DNA of 64,000 nt from contig JBAZID010000002.1 in the NCBI GenBank assembly GCA_041651995.1, positions 248,001-312,000 on the forward strand, in the 5' to 3' direction. Shown here piece after piece: positions 32,144 through 41,261 of this stretch; position 1 is the first letter of the stretch; every line of letters begins with the position of its first letter. Origin of the DNA: Sulfuricella sp. GTDB taxonomy: Bacteria > Pseudomonadota > Gammaproteobacteria > Burkholderiales > Sulfuricellaceae. Under the pieces are notes generated by a model. It had not been told where the DNA came from. It made no database searches and was given only the letters and a program-made list of their open reading frames with translations. The translations under genes and the position numbers were made by a program.

Positions 32144-33862
32144 TCATTCGTTGGTCACGGCTTCAATTTCTTCCAGCGAGGTCAGTCCAGCTTTGACCTT
32201 GCGCAGTCCGGCCTGGCGCAAATCCTGTACACCCTCGCGGCGCGCCTGATCGGCAATGTCGTGGGCGGTGCCGTTCTTCATGATGAGCCGGCTCATCTCG
32301 TCAGTTATCGGCATGACCTGATAAATGCCGACCCGGCCCTTGTAGCCGGAACCCTTGCATCTTTCACAGCCAACATGACCGTAGGGTTGCCAGCTGCCAT
32401 CCAGATCACCCTCGGCAAAGCCGGCGCGCAGCAAGGCTTCCCGGGGAATATCGATGGGTTTTTTGCAGCTGCACAAGCGGCGTGCCAAACGCTGGGCGGT
32501 GATCATGATCACCGACGAGGCGATATTGAAAGGCGCAACACCCATGTTCATCAGCCGCGTCAGGGTGGCGGGTGCATCGTTGGTATGCAGGGTGGATAGT
32601 ACCATGTGGCCGGTTTGCGCCGCCTTGATGGCGATGTCGGCCGTTTCGAGGTCGCGGATCTCGCCCACCATGATGACATCCGGGTCCTGGCGCAGAAAGG
32701 ACTTGAGCGCGGCGGCAAAAGTCAGCCCCGCCTTGTCGTTGACGTTCACCTGGTTGACGCCAGGCAGGTTGATTTCGGCCGGGTCCTCTGCTGTTGAGAT
32801 GTTGACGCCCGGTTTGTTGAGGATGTTGAGGCAGGTATACAGCGAAACCGTTTTGCCGCTACCTGTCGGACCGGTGACCAGTACCATGCCATATGGCCGT
32901 TCGACTGCATTGAGCAGAGCTTCTTTCTGGTCTGGGTCATAGCCAAGCGCATCAATCCCCAGGGTGGCGCTGGAAGGGTCGAGAATACGCATTACGATCT
33001 TCTCGCCATACAGCGTGGGCAGGCTGCTGACGCGGAAGTCGATGGCGCGGTTCTTGGATAGTACCAGCTTCATCCGCCCGTCCTGAGGGACGCGCTTTTC
33101 GGCGATATCCAGTTTGGAAATCACCTTGATGCGAGAAGAAATCTTGTCCTTGATGGCGAGAGGGGGTTGAGCCACCTCGAACAGTATGCCGTCAGTGCGA
33201 TAGCGAATGCGGTAAAACTTCTCATAGGGCTCGAAGTGAATATCGGATGCGCCACCATTGATTGCATCCATGAGAATTTTCTGGAGGTATTTGACTACCG
33301 GAGCATCGTCGATTTCCGCGCTGGCGTTTTCGTCCTGTTTTGCCAGCGTCTCGTCATCGGTGAATTCGAGATCGCCGATATCCTCGACATCCAGGCTTTT
33401 CATCGAGGTGTCACTGGATTCGACTATTTTTTCGATCAGCTTGCCAAGTTTGTTGTCTTCAACCACCACCTGTTCGACAGTGTGGTTGGTTTGAAAGCGG
33501 ACATCATTGAGCGTTTGAAGATTAGTGGGGTCGGATGTGGCGATAAAGAGGTGGGAGCCGCGCTGGTACAGGGCAATAATTCGCCGGCTTTGCACAATAG
33601 AGGCGTCAAGCACGCCTTTGGGCAGATGCTCGGCATCAACCATACTCAGGTCGAGCAACGGGAAGCCAAAATTTTTCGAAGCAAATTCGGCTACTTGTAG
33701 TGCGTTTAACTTGTTGCTTTGAATCAGCTGGCTTACAAAACTGGTTTTGGCTGCTGCGGCTTGTGTCTGGATTGCGTCGGCATCGGCGTCAAGCAGCAGG
33801 CCCTCTTGAACCAGGGCGCGAGCCAGACCGCTTAATCCAGTTGGAACCGTCGCTGCGACCAT
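32144..33862 (-). CDS. pilB: type IV pilus assembly ATPase PilB
   Basis: PilB is the extension motor of type IV pili. The 572-residue protein has an N-terminal MshEN-like domain (about 1-160), then the GspE-type ATPase with Walker A GPTGSGKT, the Asp box and His box regions (GEIRDLETADIAIKAAQTGH), and a tetracysteine zinc site (CSCKKPI and CERCKGSGYKGR). It starts the pilB-pilC-pilD-coaE unit. Confidence 0.97.
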   Translation of the reverse strand: MVAATVPTGLSGLARALVQEGLLLDADADAIQTQAAAAKTSFVSQLIQSNKLNALQVAEFASKNFGFPLLDLSMVDAEHLPKGVLDASIVQSRRIIALYQRGSHLFIATSDPTNLQTLNDVRFQTNHTVEQVVVEDNKLGKLIEKIVESSDTSMKSLDVEDIGDLEFTDDETLAKQDENASAEIDDAPVVKYLQKILMDAINGGASDIHFEPYEKFYRIRYRTDGILFEVAQPPLAIKDKISSRIKVISKLDIAEKRVPQDGRMKLVLSKNRAIDFRVSSLPTLYGEKIVMRILDPSSATLGIDALGYDPDQKEALLNAVERPYGMVLVTGPTGSGKTVSLYTCLNILNKPGVNISTAEDPAEINLPGVNQVNVNDKAGLTFAAALKSFLRQDPDVIMVGEIRDLETADIAIKAAQTGHMVLSTLHTNDAPATLTRLMNMGVAPFNIASSVIMITAQRLARRLCSCKKPIDIPREALLRAGFAEGDLDGSWQPYGHVGCERCKGSGYKGRVGIYQVMPITDEMSRLIMKNGTAHDIADQARREGVQDLRQAGLRKVKAGLTSLEEIEAVTNE

Positions 33863-33939
33863 CTTAAGTTTTCTGCCTAGTATGTAGAATGATTTTCAAA
33901 TGATGCCCCCTGCATGTTTTTTTGTAAAGGCGGGAGGCG

Positions 33940-35217
33940 CTATTGCTCAGCCATGGCGGCAGGGGGGAAGATTCTGACCCCTTTTACCGAACGGTCCTGA
34001 GTTTGCATGATTTCCAGGGGAACGCCAGCAATTTTCAGGCTAATGCCGGCCTCGGGAATGTCTTCCAGATGTTCGAGGATCAGGCCATTCAGGGTTTTGG
34101 GTCCGTCGAGTGGAAATTGCAGGCCGAGTTTGCGATTCAGATTGCGCAACAGGCTGCTTCCGTCCACCAGCCAGCTTCCGTCCTCCTGGCGGCGATAGGT
34201 GCCGCCCTGCGCTGGGGCATGGGTGGTGAATTCGCCAACGATTTCTTCCAGTATGTCTTCGAGGCTGACCAGCCCAAGCAGTTCGCCATATTCGTCCACT
34301 ACCATGCCGATGCGGCGCTGATTTTCCTGGAAATGCTGTAATTGGGAAAACAGCGCAGTGCTGGCGGGGATGAAATAGGGCTCGCGCATAATGTCGCGCA
34401 GCGCGTCGGCGTCAAGTTCTCCGCTCTGGGTCTGGTGCAGCACCTTGCGTGCATGGACCAGGCCGATAATATTGTCCAGTTGTCCCTGGTAAACCGGGAT
34501 GCGGGTGTGGTGGCTGGTGGAAAGCTGGCGGCGAATTTCTTCCGCGGGCGCGTCGATATCGATGGCTTCGATCTGGTTGCGTGGTGTCATGACGTCATCC
34601 ACGGTGATGTTTTCCAGCTCGAACAGGTTGATCAGGATACTCTGGTGCTTTTGCGGGATGTAGTGCCCGGCCTCTAGCACCAGTGTGCGCAACTCTTCCA
34701 GGCTCAAGCTGCTGGCTGTTGCCGATCCCGGCTTCAGGCGCAGTGCCCACAATAGCGCCTGGACGAACAGGTTGACAAACCAGATGACGGGATAAAACAG
34801 TTTCAGCAGGGGCGCCAGGATGAAACTCAGAGGCAGGGCGATCCGTTCCGGGTAGGCGGCGCCCATGACCTTGGGGGTGATTTCGCTGAATACCAGGATG
34901 GCGAAAGTGACTGCCAGGGTGCTGATGGACAGGGCGAGCTCTCCCTCGCCGACCAGGCGGACGGTGATGATGGTGACCAGGGTTGCCGATGCGGCGTTGA
35001 TGAGATTGTTGCCCAGCAGGATCACACCGAGCAGCTTGTCGGTCCGGGCCAGCAGTTGAGTGGTGAGCTTGGCGCCGCGGTGGCCGGACTGGGCAAGATG
35101 TTTCAGCCGGTAACGGTTAAGCGCCATCATGCTGGTTTCGGAGATGGAGAAAAACCCCGAGAGAATCAACAGAATGATGAGTACGCCTAGCAGTACGCTG
35201 ATGGGAGTGTCGTCCAA
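33940..35217 (-). CDS. HlyC/CorC (CNNM) family membrane protein
   Basis: This 425-residue protein has the three-part CNNM layout: a DUF21 membrane domain (about 1-195, starting with SGFFSISETSMMALNRYRLKHLA), a CBS pair (about 205-330) and a C-terminal CorC_HlyC domain (about 345-425). Family members are linked to magnesium or cobalt efflux; the E. coli relative is YfjD. The start is a TTG at 35217, 9-10 bases after AAGGA. Hemolysin names sometimes attached to this family are misleading. Confidence 0.92.
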   Translation of the reverse strand: MDDTPISVLLGVLIILLILSGFFSISETSMMALNRYRLKHLAQSGHRGAKLTTQLLARTDKLLGVILLGNNLINAASATLVTIITVRLVGEGELALSISTLAVTFAILVFSEITPKVMGAAYPERIALPLSFILAPLLKLFYPVIWFVNLFVQALLWALRLKPGSATASSLSLEELRTLVLEAGHYIPQKHQSILINLFELENITVDDVMTPRNQIEAIDIDAPAEEIRRQLSTSHHTRIPVYQGQLDNIIGLVHARKVLHQTQSGELDADALRDIMREPYFIPASTALFSQLQHFQENQRRIGMVVDEYGELLGLVSLEDILEEIVGEFTTHAPAQGGTYRRQEDGSWLVDGSSLLRNLNRKLGLQFPLDGPKTLNGLILEHLEDIPEAGISLKIAGVPLEIMQTQDRSVKGVRIFPPAAMAEQ

Positions 35218-35275
35218 GCGACGGAATCCTTATGCGAGGGATAACCGGCGGTGTTGAGCGGTTTTGACCATTATT

Positions 35276-36091
35276 TCAACGGCCAAGAACGATTTCAAGC
35301 ACGAATTTGCTGCCGATATAGGCCAGTAACAGCGCCATGAATCCGCTCAGCGTCAAGCGTATGGCCGTGCGTCCGCGCCAGCCATAGCGCAGGCGCCCAC
35401 CCAGCAGAGCGGCAAAGATGCCCCAGGAAATCAGTGCAAATACGGTTTTGTGGCTGAGTTGCAGTGCCTTGCCAAATAGTTCCTCCGAAAACAGCATGCC
35501 GCTCATCAGGGTCAGGGTGAGCAGGGTGAAACCTGCCCACAGGATGCGGAATAGCAGGTGTTCCATGGTAAGTAACGGGGGGAGCCTCTGTAGCAGGGTT
35601 GAAAGCGGTCTGGAGTGGAGATGCCGTTCGAATGCCGCCATCAGAAGCGCATGCATGGCTGCGATGGTAAACAGGCTGTAGGCAAGGGTGGCAATGAACA
35701 AATGAATCTTGAAAAGGGTTTGCTCGGCATGCAGCAGGGTATGTGTGGCGGGAAGGAGCAAGGGGGCGGCTATGCTGAGCGCGGCGAATGGGAGGACAAA
35801 CCCCTGCAGGCATCCCAGATTGTTGCGCAGGCTGCCCAGCCAGTACACCAGTACCGTAAGCCAGGCGATGGCGGAGATGGCGTGCCCAACACCAAGCTTG
35901 ATTCCGTCTGGTTGGATGATAAATTGCAGCAACAGCCATGCATGGAGCAGCAGCGGCAGCAGAATGGCTGGTTTTTCCCACGCATGGGGCGTTGTGGTGG
36001 TGTTTTTCCCAAGCCAGAGCGCGCGCCAGAAATAGGCTCCGAGTCCGGCATAGAGGAGTGCGGTCAGGAAAAGAGGTGATAAATCCGGCAT
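35276..36091 (-). CDS. CcsA/YpjD-like cytochrome c assembly membrane protein
   Basis: This 271-residue protein has about eight membrane helices and belongs to the CcmF/CcsA-related family found beside ffh in many betaproteobacteria. It keeps histidines in helices (for example MHALLMAAFERHLHS) and the closing WGIFAALLGGRLRYGWRGR segment. It lacks the full WWD haem-handling motif of CcsA, so a direct role in haem ligation is uncertain. It is divergent from ffh across a repeat-rich gap. Confidence 0.85.
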   Translation of the reverse strand: MPDLSPLFLTALLYAGLGAYFWRALWLGKNTTTTPHAWEKPAILLPLLLHAWLLLQFIIQPDGIKLGVGHAISAIAWLTVLVYWLGSLRNNLGCLQGFVLPFAALSIAAPLLLPATHTLLHAEQTLFKIHLFIATLAYSLFTIAAMHALLMAAFERHLHSRPLSTLLQRLPPLLTMEHLLFRILWAGFTLLTLTLMSGMLFSEELFGKALQLSHKTVFALISWGIFAALLGGRLRYGWRGRTAIRLTLSGFMALLLAYIGSKFVLEIVLGR

Positions 36092-36142
36092 GGTTTAGGA
36101 TAAAATTCAGATTGTCCGATTCTACACCATTAAAAAGGGTGT

Positions 36143-36231
36143 AGGGGTGAGGCGGGAGGGGTGAGGCGCAAAACCGGGTCCGGTGCGTGTCTTTGCTTTT
36201 TCGCCTCACCCCTCACCCCTAACGCCTCACC
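36143..36231. repeat. GGGGTGAGGCG-type hairpin repeat between ccsA-like gene and ffh
   Basis: Left arm 36143-36168 and right arm 36202-36231 pair over a perfect 13-base core (GAGGGGTGAGGCG with CGCCTCACCCCTC), with a second partial copy of the unit on each side. Like the TTAACCACGG family it is a hairpin built from short iterated units, but the sequence differs. It sits in the divergent region that must hold both promoters, ending 16 bases before the ffh start. Confidence 0.75.
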
Positions 36232-36247
36232 TCAGTTAGGGACACAC

Positions 36248-37600
36248 ATGTTCGATAACCTTTCACAACGCCTTTCCGGCGTCATCAAAAATCTGCGTGG
36301 TCAGGCGCGCCTGACTGAAGCCAATATCCAGGATGCCTTGCGTGAAGTGCGCATGGCTTTGCTGGAAGCCGACGTGGCACTGCCGGTGGTCAAGGATTTC
36401 ATTTCCCAGGTCAGGGAGCGCGCGCTCGGCCAGGAGGTGCTGTCCAGCCTGACGCCGGGGCAGGCGGTGGTGCAGGTCGTTTACGAAGAACTGACTCGCC
36501 TCATGGGTGAACACAATGCCACGCTCGATCTGGCCGCGCGCCCACCCGCGGTGATTTTGCTGGCGGGTCTGCAGGGTGCGGGCAAAACCACTACTGCCGG
36601 CAAGTTGGCGAAGTTTTTGCGTGAACAGATGAAAAAGAAAGTGCTGCTGACCAGTTGCGACGTTTATCGTCCAGCCGCGATCGAACAGCTAAAAACATTG
36701 GCGCAGCAACTTGATACGGACTTCTTCCCGTCTCAGATCGGGCAGCAGCCAGAACAGATTGCCTTGTCTGCCGTGGATTTTGCACGCAAGCATTTTCATG
36801 ATGTCGTGATCGTCGATACCGCCGGCCGCCTGGCGATAGATGAAGTCATGATGGATGAGATCAAGCGTCTGCACTCGGCGCTTGATCCGGTCGAGACACT
36901 TTTTGTGGTCGATGCGATGCAGGGCCAGGACGCGGTGAACACTGCCCGCGCCTTCAGCGATGCGCTACCGCTTACGGGTGTGATTTTGACCAAGCTGGAT
37001 GGCGATGCGCGCGGTGGTGCGGCGCTGTCGGTGCGGCATGTCACCGGCAAGCCAATCAAGTTTGTCGGCGTGGGTGAGAAATCGGCTGGACTGGAAGCAT
37101 TCTATCCGGACCGTATGGCTTCCCGCGTGCTGGGCATGGGTGACGTGTTGTCGCTGATCGAGGATGCGCAGCGTGGCGTGGATCAGGAAGAAGCGCAAAA
37201 GCTGGCAAAGAAGCTCAAGTCCGGCAAGAGTTTTGATCTCGAAGACTTCAAGCAACAGATGCAGCAAATGAAAAAAATGGGCGGCATGGCTGCCTTGATG
37301 GACAAGCTGCCCGGCCAGATGGGGCAGATGGCCGGTGACGCCCAGGTCAACGACAAGATGGTCAACCGCCTCGAAGGCATCATCAATTCCATGACCCCGC
37401 AGGAGCGCCGCAAGCCGGAGCTTATCAAGGCTGCGCGCAAACGGCGCATTGCAGCGGGGGCAGGGGTTCAGGTGCAGGATGTGAACCGTCTGCTGAGCCA
37501 GTTCGAGCAAACCCAGAAAATGATGAAAATGTTTTCCAAGGGGGGCGGCATGGCGAAAATGATGCGCGGCATGAAAGGCATGCTGCCCGGAATGCGATAA
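36248..37600 (+). CDS. ffh: signal recognition particle protein Ffh
   Basis: Ffh binds signal sequences and 4.5S RNA and delivers membrane proteins to FtsY. The 450-residue GTPase has the N domain, G domain motifs (GLQGAGKTTTAGKLA, DTAGR, TKLDGDARGG) and the methionine-rich M domain (about 325-450, ending KGGGMAKMMRGMKGMLPGMR). I use the ATG at 36248 (MFDNLSQRL); upstream extension would run through the hairpin repeat. Confidence 0.98.
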   Translation: MFDNLSQRLSGVIKNLRGQARLTEANIQDALREVRMALLEADVALPVVKDFISQVRERALGQEVLSSLTPGQAVVQVVYEELTRLMGEHNATLDLAARPPAVILLAGLQGAGKTTTAGKLAKFLREQMKKKVLLTSCDVYRPAAIEQLKTLAQQLDTDFFPSQIGQQPEQIALSAVDFARKHFHDVVIVDTAGRLAIDEVMMDEIKRLHSALDPVETLFVVDAMQGQDAVNTARAFSDALPLTGVILTKLDGDARGGAALSVRHVTGKPIKFVGVGEKSAGLEAFYPDRMASRVLGMGDVLSLIEDAQRGVDQEEAQKLAKKLKSGKSFDLEDFKQQMQQMKKMGGMAALMDKLPGQMGQMAGDAQVNDKMVNRLEGIINSMTPQERRKPELIKAARKRRIAAGAGVQVQDVNRLLSQFEQTQKMMKMFSKGGGMAKMMRGMKGMLPGMR

Positions 37601-37605
37601 CGCTC

Positions 37606-37635
37606 TTGCAATACTGCACTGGAATGTCGTAAAAT
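37606..37635 (+). promoter_or_regulatory. sigma-70-type promoter of the rpsP operon
   Basis: TTGCAA (37606-37611) and TAAAAT (37630-37635) are separated by 18 bases, 37 bases before the rpsP start. This fits a housekeeping promoter for rpsP-rimM-trmD-rplS just after ffh. Confidence 0.65.
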
Positions 37636-37671
37636 CGCGCTCTTTTTCAAGAATTTAAGTAGGCTGAAACT

Positions 37672-37923
37672 ATGGTAATCATTCGACTCGCCCGCGGTGG
37701 CGCCAAAAAGCGTCCGTTCTATAACCTGGTGGTGGCTGATTCTCGCGAGCGTCGCGACGGTCGCTTCATCGAGCGCGTGGGTTTCTTTAACCCGCTTGCA
37801 CCTGAAGGTCAGGAAGCGATGCGCATCAATTCCGAGCGCGTGGCTTATTGGCAAAGCAAGGGTGCCCAGTTGAGCGACGCAGTGGCAAAACTGGTCAAGC
37901 GCGCAGGTGCTGTAGCAGCCTAA
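37672..37923 (+). CDS. rpsP: 30S ribosomal protein S16
   Basis: This 83-residue S16 has the family start MVIIRLARGGAKKRPFYNLVVADSRERRDGRFIERVGFFNP. It helps fold the 5' domain of 16S rRNA. It is the first gene of the conserved rpsP-rimM-trmD-rplS operon. Confidence 0.98.
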   Translation: MVIIRLARGGAKKRPFYNLVVADSRERRDGRFIERVGFFNPLAPEGQEAMRINSERVAYWQSKGAQLSDAVAKLVKRAGAVAA

Positions 37924-37930
37924 GCAACAG

Positions 37931-38440
37931 GTGTCGCAGCAGCCTGACCAACTGGTTGTCATGGGGCACATCGGTGTCCCGTTCGGCGTACGTGGCTGGG
38001 TTAAAATTTACGCGCATACCGAATCCAGTGACGGCCTGCTCGACTACCCCTCATGGTGGATGGGCAAGAATGGCCAGTGGTGTGAGGTCAGGGTGCTGGA
38101 TTCCGAGGTGCACAGCAAATCGCTAGTGGTGCACCTGGCGGGTTGCGATGACCGGGAAGCGGCAGCCGCATTGCGCGGCAGTGAAATTGCGGTACCTCGC
38201 AGCGCGCTGCCCGAGCCGGCGGTGAACGAATATTACTGGTCTGACCTGATCGGGCTGAGCGTGCTCAATGCCGAGAAGCAGGTGCTGGGTAAAGTCAGCG
38301 AACTGCTGGAAACCGGCGCCAATGATGTGCTGGTAGTACAGGGCGAACGGGAAATATTGATTCCCTTCGTTCCTCAGGTGATACAGGAAGTGGATCTGGC
38401 TGCCGGCACGATCCGGGTGGATTGGGGCCTGGATTGGTGA
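37931..38440 (+). CDS. rimM: ribosome maturation factor RimM
   Basis: RimM assists 30S head assembly and 16S processing, working with S19. The 169-residue protein has the N-terminal VMGHIGVPFGVRGWVKIYAHTE motif and the C-terminal PRC-barrel domain (about 95-169, YYWSDLIGLSVLN, ILIPFVPQVIQEVDL). The start is GTG at 37931, 7 bases after rpsP ends, and its stop overlaps trmD. Confidence 0.97.
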   Translation: MSQQPDQLVVMGHIGVPFGVRGWVKIYAHTESSDGLLDYPSWWMGKNGQWCEVRVLDSEVHSKSLVVHLAGCDDREAAAALRGSEIAVPRSALPEPAVNEYYWSDLIGLSVLNAEKQVLGKVSELLETGANDVLVVQGEREILIPFVPQVIQEVDLAAGTIRVDWGLDW

Positions 38441-39204
38441 TCCCCTACCAGTTCGACGTTGTTACCCTGTTTCCACAGATGTTCGAAGCCGTTACCGAGA
38501 GCGGCATCACGCGGCGGGCGCAAGAGCAATCAAGCTACCAGTTGCGGCTGTGGAATCCACGTGATTTCACCAGCAATAATTATCGCACGGTGGATGACCG
38601 GCCCTATGGCGGCGGCCCCGGCATGGTGATGCTGGCAGAGCCGCTGGAAAAGGCTATCGTGGCAGCGCGGCAGGCGCAAAGCGCGGCGGGTGCGGAGAAA
38701 CCCCGCGTGGTTTATCTCTCTCCGCAGGGAAGATTGCTTGATCATGCCGGGGTGATGGGCCTGGTAGCCACAGGCGGTCTGATTTTACTCGCCGGGCGTT
38801 ACGAGGGGGTGGATGAACGCCTCTTACAGCATCAGGTGGATGAAGAGATTTCCATCGGTGACTATGTGCTTTCTGGGGGGGAACTCCCGGCCATGGTGCT
38901 GATGGATTGCATTATCCGGCAATTGCCGGGGGTGCTGGGCGATGCGGAATCGGCCGAGCAGGATTCGTTTGTGAATGGCTTGCTGGATTTTCCGCACTAT
39001 ACCCGGCCCGAGGTTTATCAGGGCGAGCGTGTCCCGGAGGTGTTGATGTCCGGGAACCACGCCCTGATACAGAAGTGGCGGCTGAAACAGGCGCTTGGAC
39101 GCACCTGGCAACGCCGCCCAGATTTGCTGGCAAAACGCCAGCTGACCAAAGAGGAGTCTCGGCTGCTGACTGAGTATCAGCAGGAACAAGACGCCGTAAA
39201 ATAA
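38437..39204 (+). CDS. trmD: tRNA (guanine-N1)-methyltransferase TrmD
   Basis: TrmD methylates G37 of tRNAs. The 255-residue SPOUT enzyme has YGGGPGMVM, LLAGRYEGVDERL and DYVLSGGELPAMVL, which build its trefoil-knot cofactor site. The GTG at 38437 overlaps the rimM stop by 4 bases (GTGA); a TTG five codons earlier is less likely. Confidence 0.97.
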   Translation: MIPYQFDVVTLFPQMFEAVTESGITRRAQEQSSYQLRLWNPRDFTSNNYRTVDDRPYGGGPGMVMLAEPLEKAIVAARQAQSAAGAEKPRVVYLSPQGRLLDHAGVMGLVATGGLILLAGRYEGVDERLLQHQVDEEISIGDYVLSGGELPAMVLMDCIIRQLPGVLGDAESAEQDSFVNGLLDFPHYTRPEVYQGERVPEVLMSGNHALIQKWRLKQALGRTWQRRPDLLAKRQLTKEESRLLTEYQQEQDAVK

Positions 39205-39216
39205 AAGGAAGCAAAC

Positions 39217-39579
39217 ATGAATCTGATCGAACAACTGGAACAGGAAGAAATCGCCCGTCTGGGTAAAACCATTCCTGCTTTTGCGCCTGGCGACACCGTC
39301 GTGGTGCAGGTCAAAGTGAAGGAAGGGACTCGTGAGCGTTTGCAGGCTTACGAAGGCGTGGTGATTGGCAAACGTAACCGTGGCCTGAATTCCTCCTTCA
39401 TCGTGCGCAAGATTTCCTCGGGCGAAGGTGTGGAGCGTACTTTCCAGACCCATTCCCCGCTGGTGGCAAGCATCGAAGTGAAGCGTCGCGGTGACGTGCG
39501 CCGCGCCAAGCTGTACTACCTGCGCGACCGCTCCGGCAAGTCTGCGCGTATCAAGGAAAAACTGCCTAACCGCAAGTAA
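39217..39579 (+). CDS. rplS: 50S ribosomal protein L19
   Basis: This 120-residue L19 has the conserved FAPGDTVVVQVKVKEG and YEGVVIGKRNRG segments. It sits at the 30S-50S interface. It is the last gene of the rpsP operon, 12 bases after trmD, with a good AAGGAAG site. Confidence 0.98.
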   Translation: MNLIEQLEQEEIARLGKTIPAFAPGDTVVVQVKVKEGTRERLQAYEGVVIGKRNRGLNSSFIVRKISSGEGVERTFQTHSPLVASIEVKRRGDVRRAKLYYLRDRSGKSARIKEKLPNRK

Positions 39580-39581
39580 GC

Positions 39582-39619
39582 GGCAGCAGAGTAATTTCCC
39601 CGCTGGTTTTTCTGCTGCC
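39582..39619 (+). terminator. possible terminator or 3' hairpin after rplS
   Basis: GGCAGCAGA (39582-39590) pairs with TCTGCTGCC (39611-39619) right after the rplS stop. There is no T run after it, so termination is uncertain; it may be a processed 3' stem. Confidence 0.4.
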
Positions 39620-39802
39620 CGGCTCGCTCCGGGTTGCAGGGAGACCACACAAGTTTCCCCGATGCATTTAGAATGGCGCGATGCGCTATTGGTTTTATCC
39701 CCTCTTTTTTTTCGTTCCAGGCACTTCATTATTCACGCAGATTTCAGCACTAAAATCTGAGGCTGTTGCTCGCCCGATGCAAAGAGAAGTGACGCCATAT
39801 GC

Positions 39803-40303
39803 ATGGCTGTGGGAGCGGTTTTCTTGAAAGCCTACCAGGCTCGAATCGCCTTGCCTTTCGGCATTCTGGGCATCGTCACCGAGGACGAGTATCTGACAGA
39901 AATCGATTTTCTGCCCGACGAGACACTTATTCTCCCCGCGCAAACACCCCTGGCACGGAAGGTCTGCGCCCAGTTGCAGGCCTATGTTGCCGACCCTGAT
40001 TTCCGCTTCGAACTTCCGCTTCAACCGCATGGCACGCCCTATCAAAACAGGGTGTGGCAGGCGCTGCTGGAAATTCCCTCCGGCAAGGCCGAAAGTTATG
40101 GCGCACTGGCAAAACATCTCGGCTCCGCGCCGCGCGCAGTCGGTCAGGCCTGCGGCGCCAATCCCATCCCTGTGATTATCCCCTGCCACCGCGTGCTGGC
40201 CAAAGCGGGCCTGGGCGGCTTCATGAATCACGCAGACGGCAGCCCGCTGCGGATCAAACGCTGGTTGCTGGAGCACGAGCATGTCCTTAGACCTGCTGGA
40301 TGA
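39803..40303 (+). CDS. ogt: methylated-DNA--protein-cysteine methyltransferase
   Basis: This 166-residue repair protein takes methyl groups from O6-methylguanine onto Cys128 in the motif PCHRV (PVIIPCHRVLAKAGLGGF). The N-terminal domain is short, and the helix-turn-helix region YGALAKHLGSAPRAVGQACGANP is complete. Its end overlaps the xerD start by 23 bases, so the two may be expressed together. Confidence 0.95.
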   Translation: MAVGAVFLKAYQARIALPFGILGIVTEDEYLTEIDFLPDETLILPAQTPLARKVCAQLQAYVADPDFRFELPLQPHGTPYQNRVWQALLEIPSGKAESYGALAKHLGSAPRAVGQACGANPIPVIIPCHRVLAKAGLGGFMNHADGSPLRIKRWLLEHEHVLRPAG

Positions 40304-41171
40304 GTTTTGTGACGCGCTGTGGCTCGAAGAGGGGCTGGCGCGCAATACGCTGGAGAGTTACCGCCGCGATCTCAGCCAGTTTGCCGCCTGGCTTGAACGA
40401 GAGCGCCACCGCGAGTTGCTCGCGGCGGGCCAGGCGGATATGCTCGCCTATCTTTCGCACCGCTTCGCTGCGCACGTCAAGGCGACGACGAGTGGCCGTC
40501 TGCTTTCCAGCCTGCGTCGTTTTTATCGCTACCAATTGCGTCAGGGTAAAATCATGATTGATCCTACGCTGCAGATTGAAATGCCCAAGTTGCCCCGTGC
40601 TTTGCCAAAATCACTGAGCGAAGCAGACGTGGAAGCCCTGCTGAATGCACCCAATGTTGATCAGTCGTTGGGACTGCGCGACCGTGCCATGTTGGAGACC
40701 CTTTATGCTACCGGGTTGCGCGTGTCGGAATTGGTGTCATTGCCGCTACAGGGACTCAGCCTGGAAATGGGGGTGGTACGGGTGATGGGGAAGGGTTCCA
40801 AGGAACGCCTGGTGCCGCTGGGCGCCGAAGCGGTAGACTGGTTGCAGCGATATCTGCTGGAAGCGCGCCCTGACCTGCTGGCGGGCAAGCCGGATACGGC
40901 TGTATTCGTGACCCAGCGAGGTGGCGCCATGACACGACAGGCATTCTGGTATCTCATCAAACGCTACGCGGCTCAGGCGGGTTTGGCGGCAGCCCTCTCG
41001 CCCCATACTTTGCGCCATGCTTTTGCTACCCACCTGCTCAACCACGGCGCAGATTTGAGAGTGGTGCAGATGCTACTGGGGCACTCGGATATTTCCACAA
41101 CCCAGATTTACACTCATGTGGCGCGGGAGCGGCTGAAGCGCCTGCATGCAATACACCATCCCCGCGGGTAA
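40281..41171 (+). CDS. xerD: site-specific tyrosine recombinase XerD
   Basis: XerD with XerC resolves chromosome dimers at dif. The 296-residue protein has the SAM-like N-terminal domain (about 1-85) and the catalytic domain with Arg in YATGLRVSELVSL, HTLRHAFATHLL, LLGHSDISTTQ and the nucleophile Tyr in IYTHV. XerD rather than XerC is chosen from the start DEFCDALWLEEGLARNTLESYRRDL. The length is normal and it is not part of a mobile element. Confidence 0.93.
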   Translation: MSLDLLDEFCDALWLEEGLARNTLESYRRDLSQFAAWLERERHRELLAAGQADMLAYLSHRFAAHVKATTSGRLLSSLRRFYRYQLRQGKIMIDPTLQIEMPKLPRALPKSLSEADVEALLNAPNVDQSLGLRDRAMLETLYATGLRVSELVSLPLQGLSLEMGVVRVMGKGSKERLVPLGAEAVDWLQRYLLEARPDLLAGKPDTAVFVTQRGGAMTRQAFWYLIKRYAAQAGLAAALSPHTLRHAFATHLLNHGADLRVVQMLLGHSDISTTQIYTHVARERLKRLHAIHHPRG

Positions 41172-41188
41172 TGCCTGGCAACAGGGCA

Positions 41189-41224
41189 TGAAGGCCTCCG
41201 GTTTGGCGGTTTTTCGGCCTTTCT
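41189..41224 (+). terminator. possible terminator after xerD
   Basis: GAAGGCC and GGCCTTTC can pair around a smaller inner stem (CCGGTTTGGCGG), followed by TTTC. It lies 18 bases past the xerD stop, before the convergent S24-like gene. Confidence 0.45.
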
Positions 41225-41261
41225 AAACAGATTTCGTGGTGTGGGCTAGTTCAGGACTTTC

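Noticed and set aside
40281..41171. xerD as the integrase of a mobile element
   Set aside because: Full-length XerD features and housekeeping neighbours; no flanking repeats or cargo genes.
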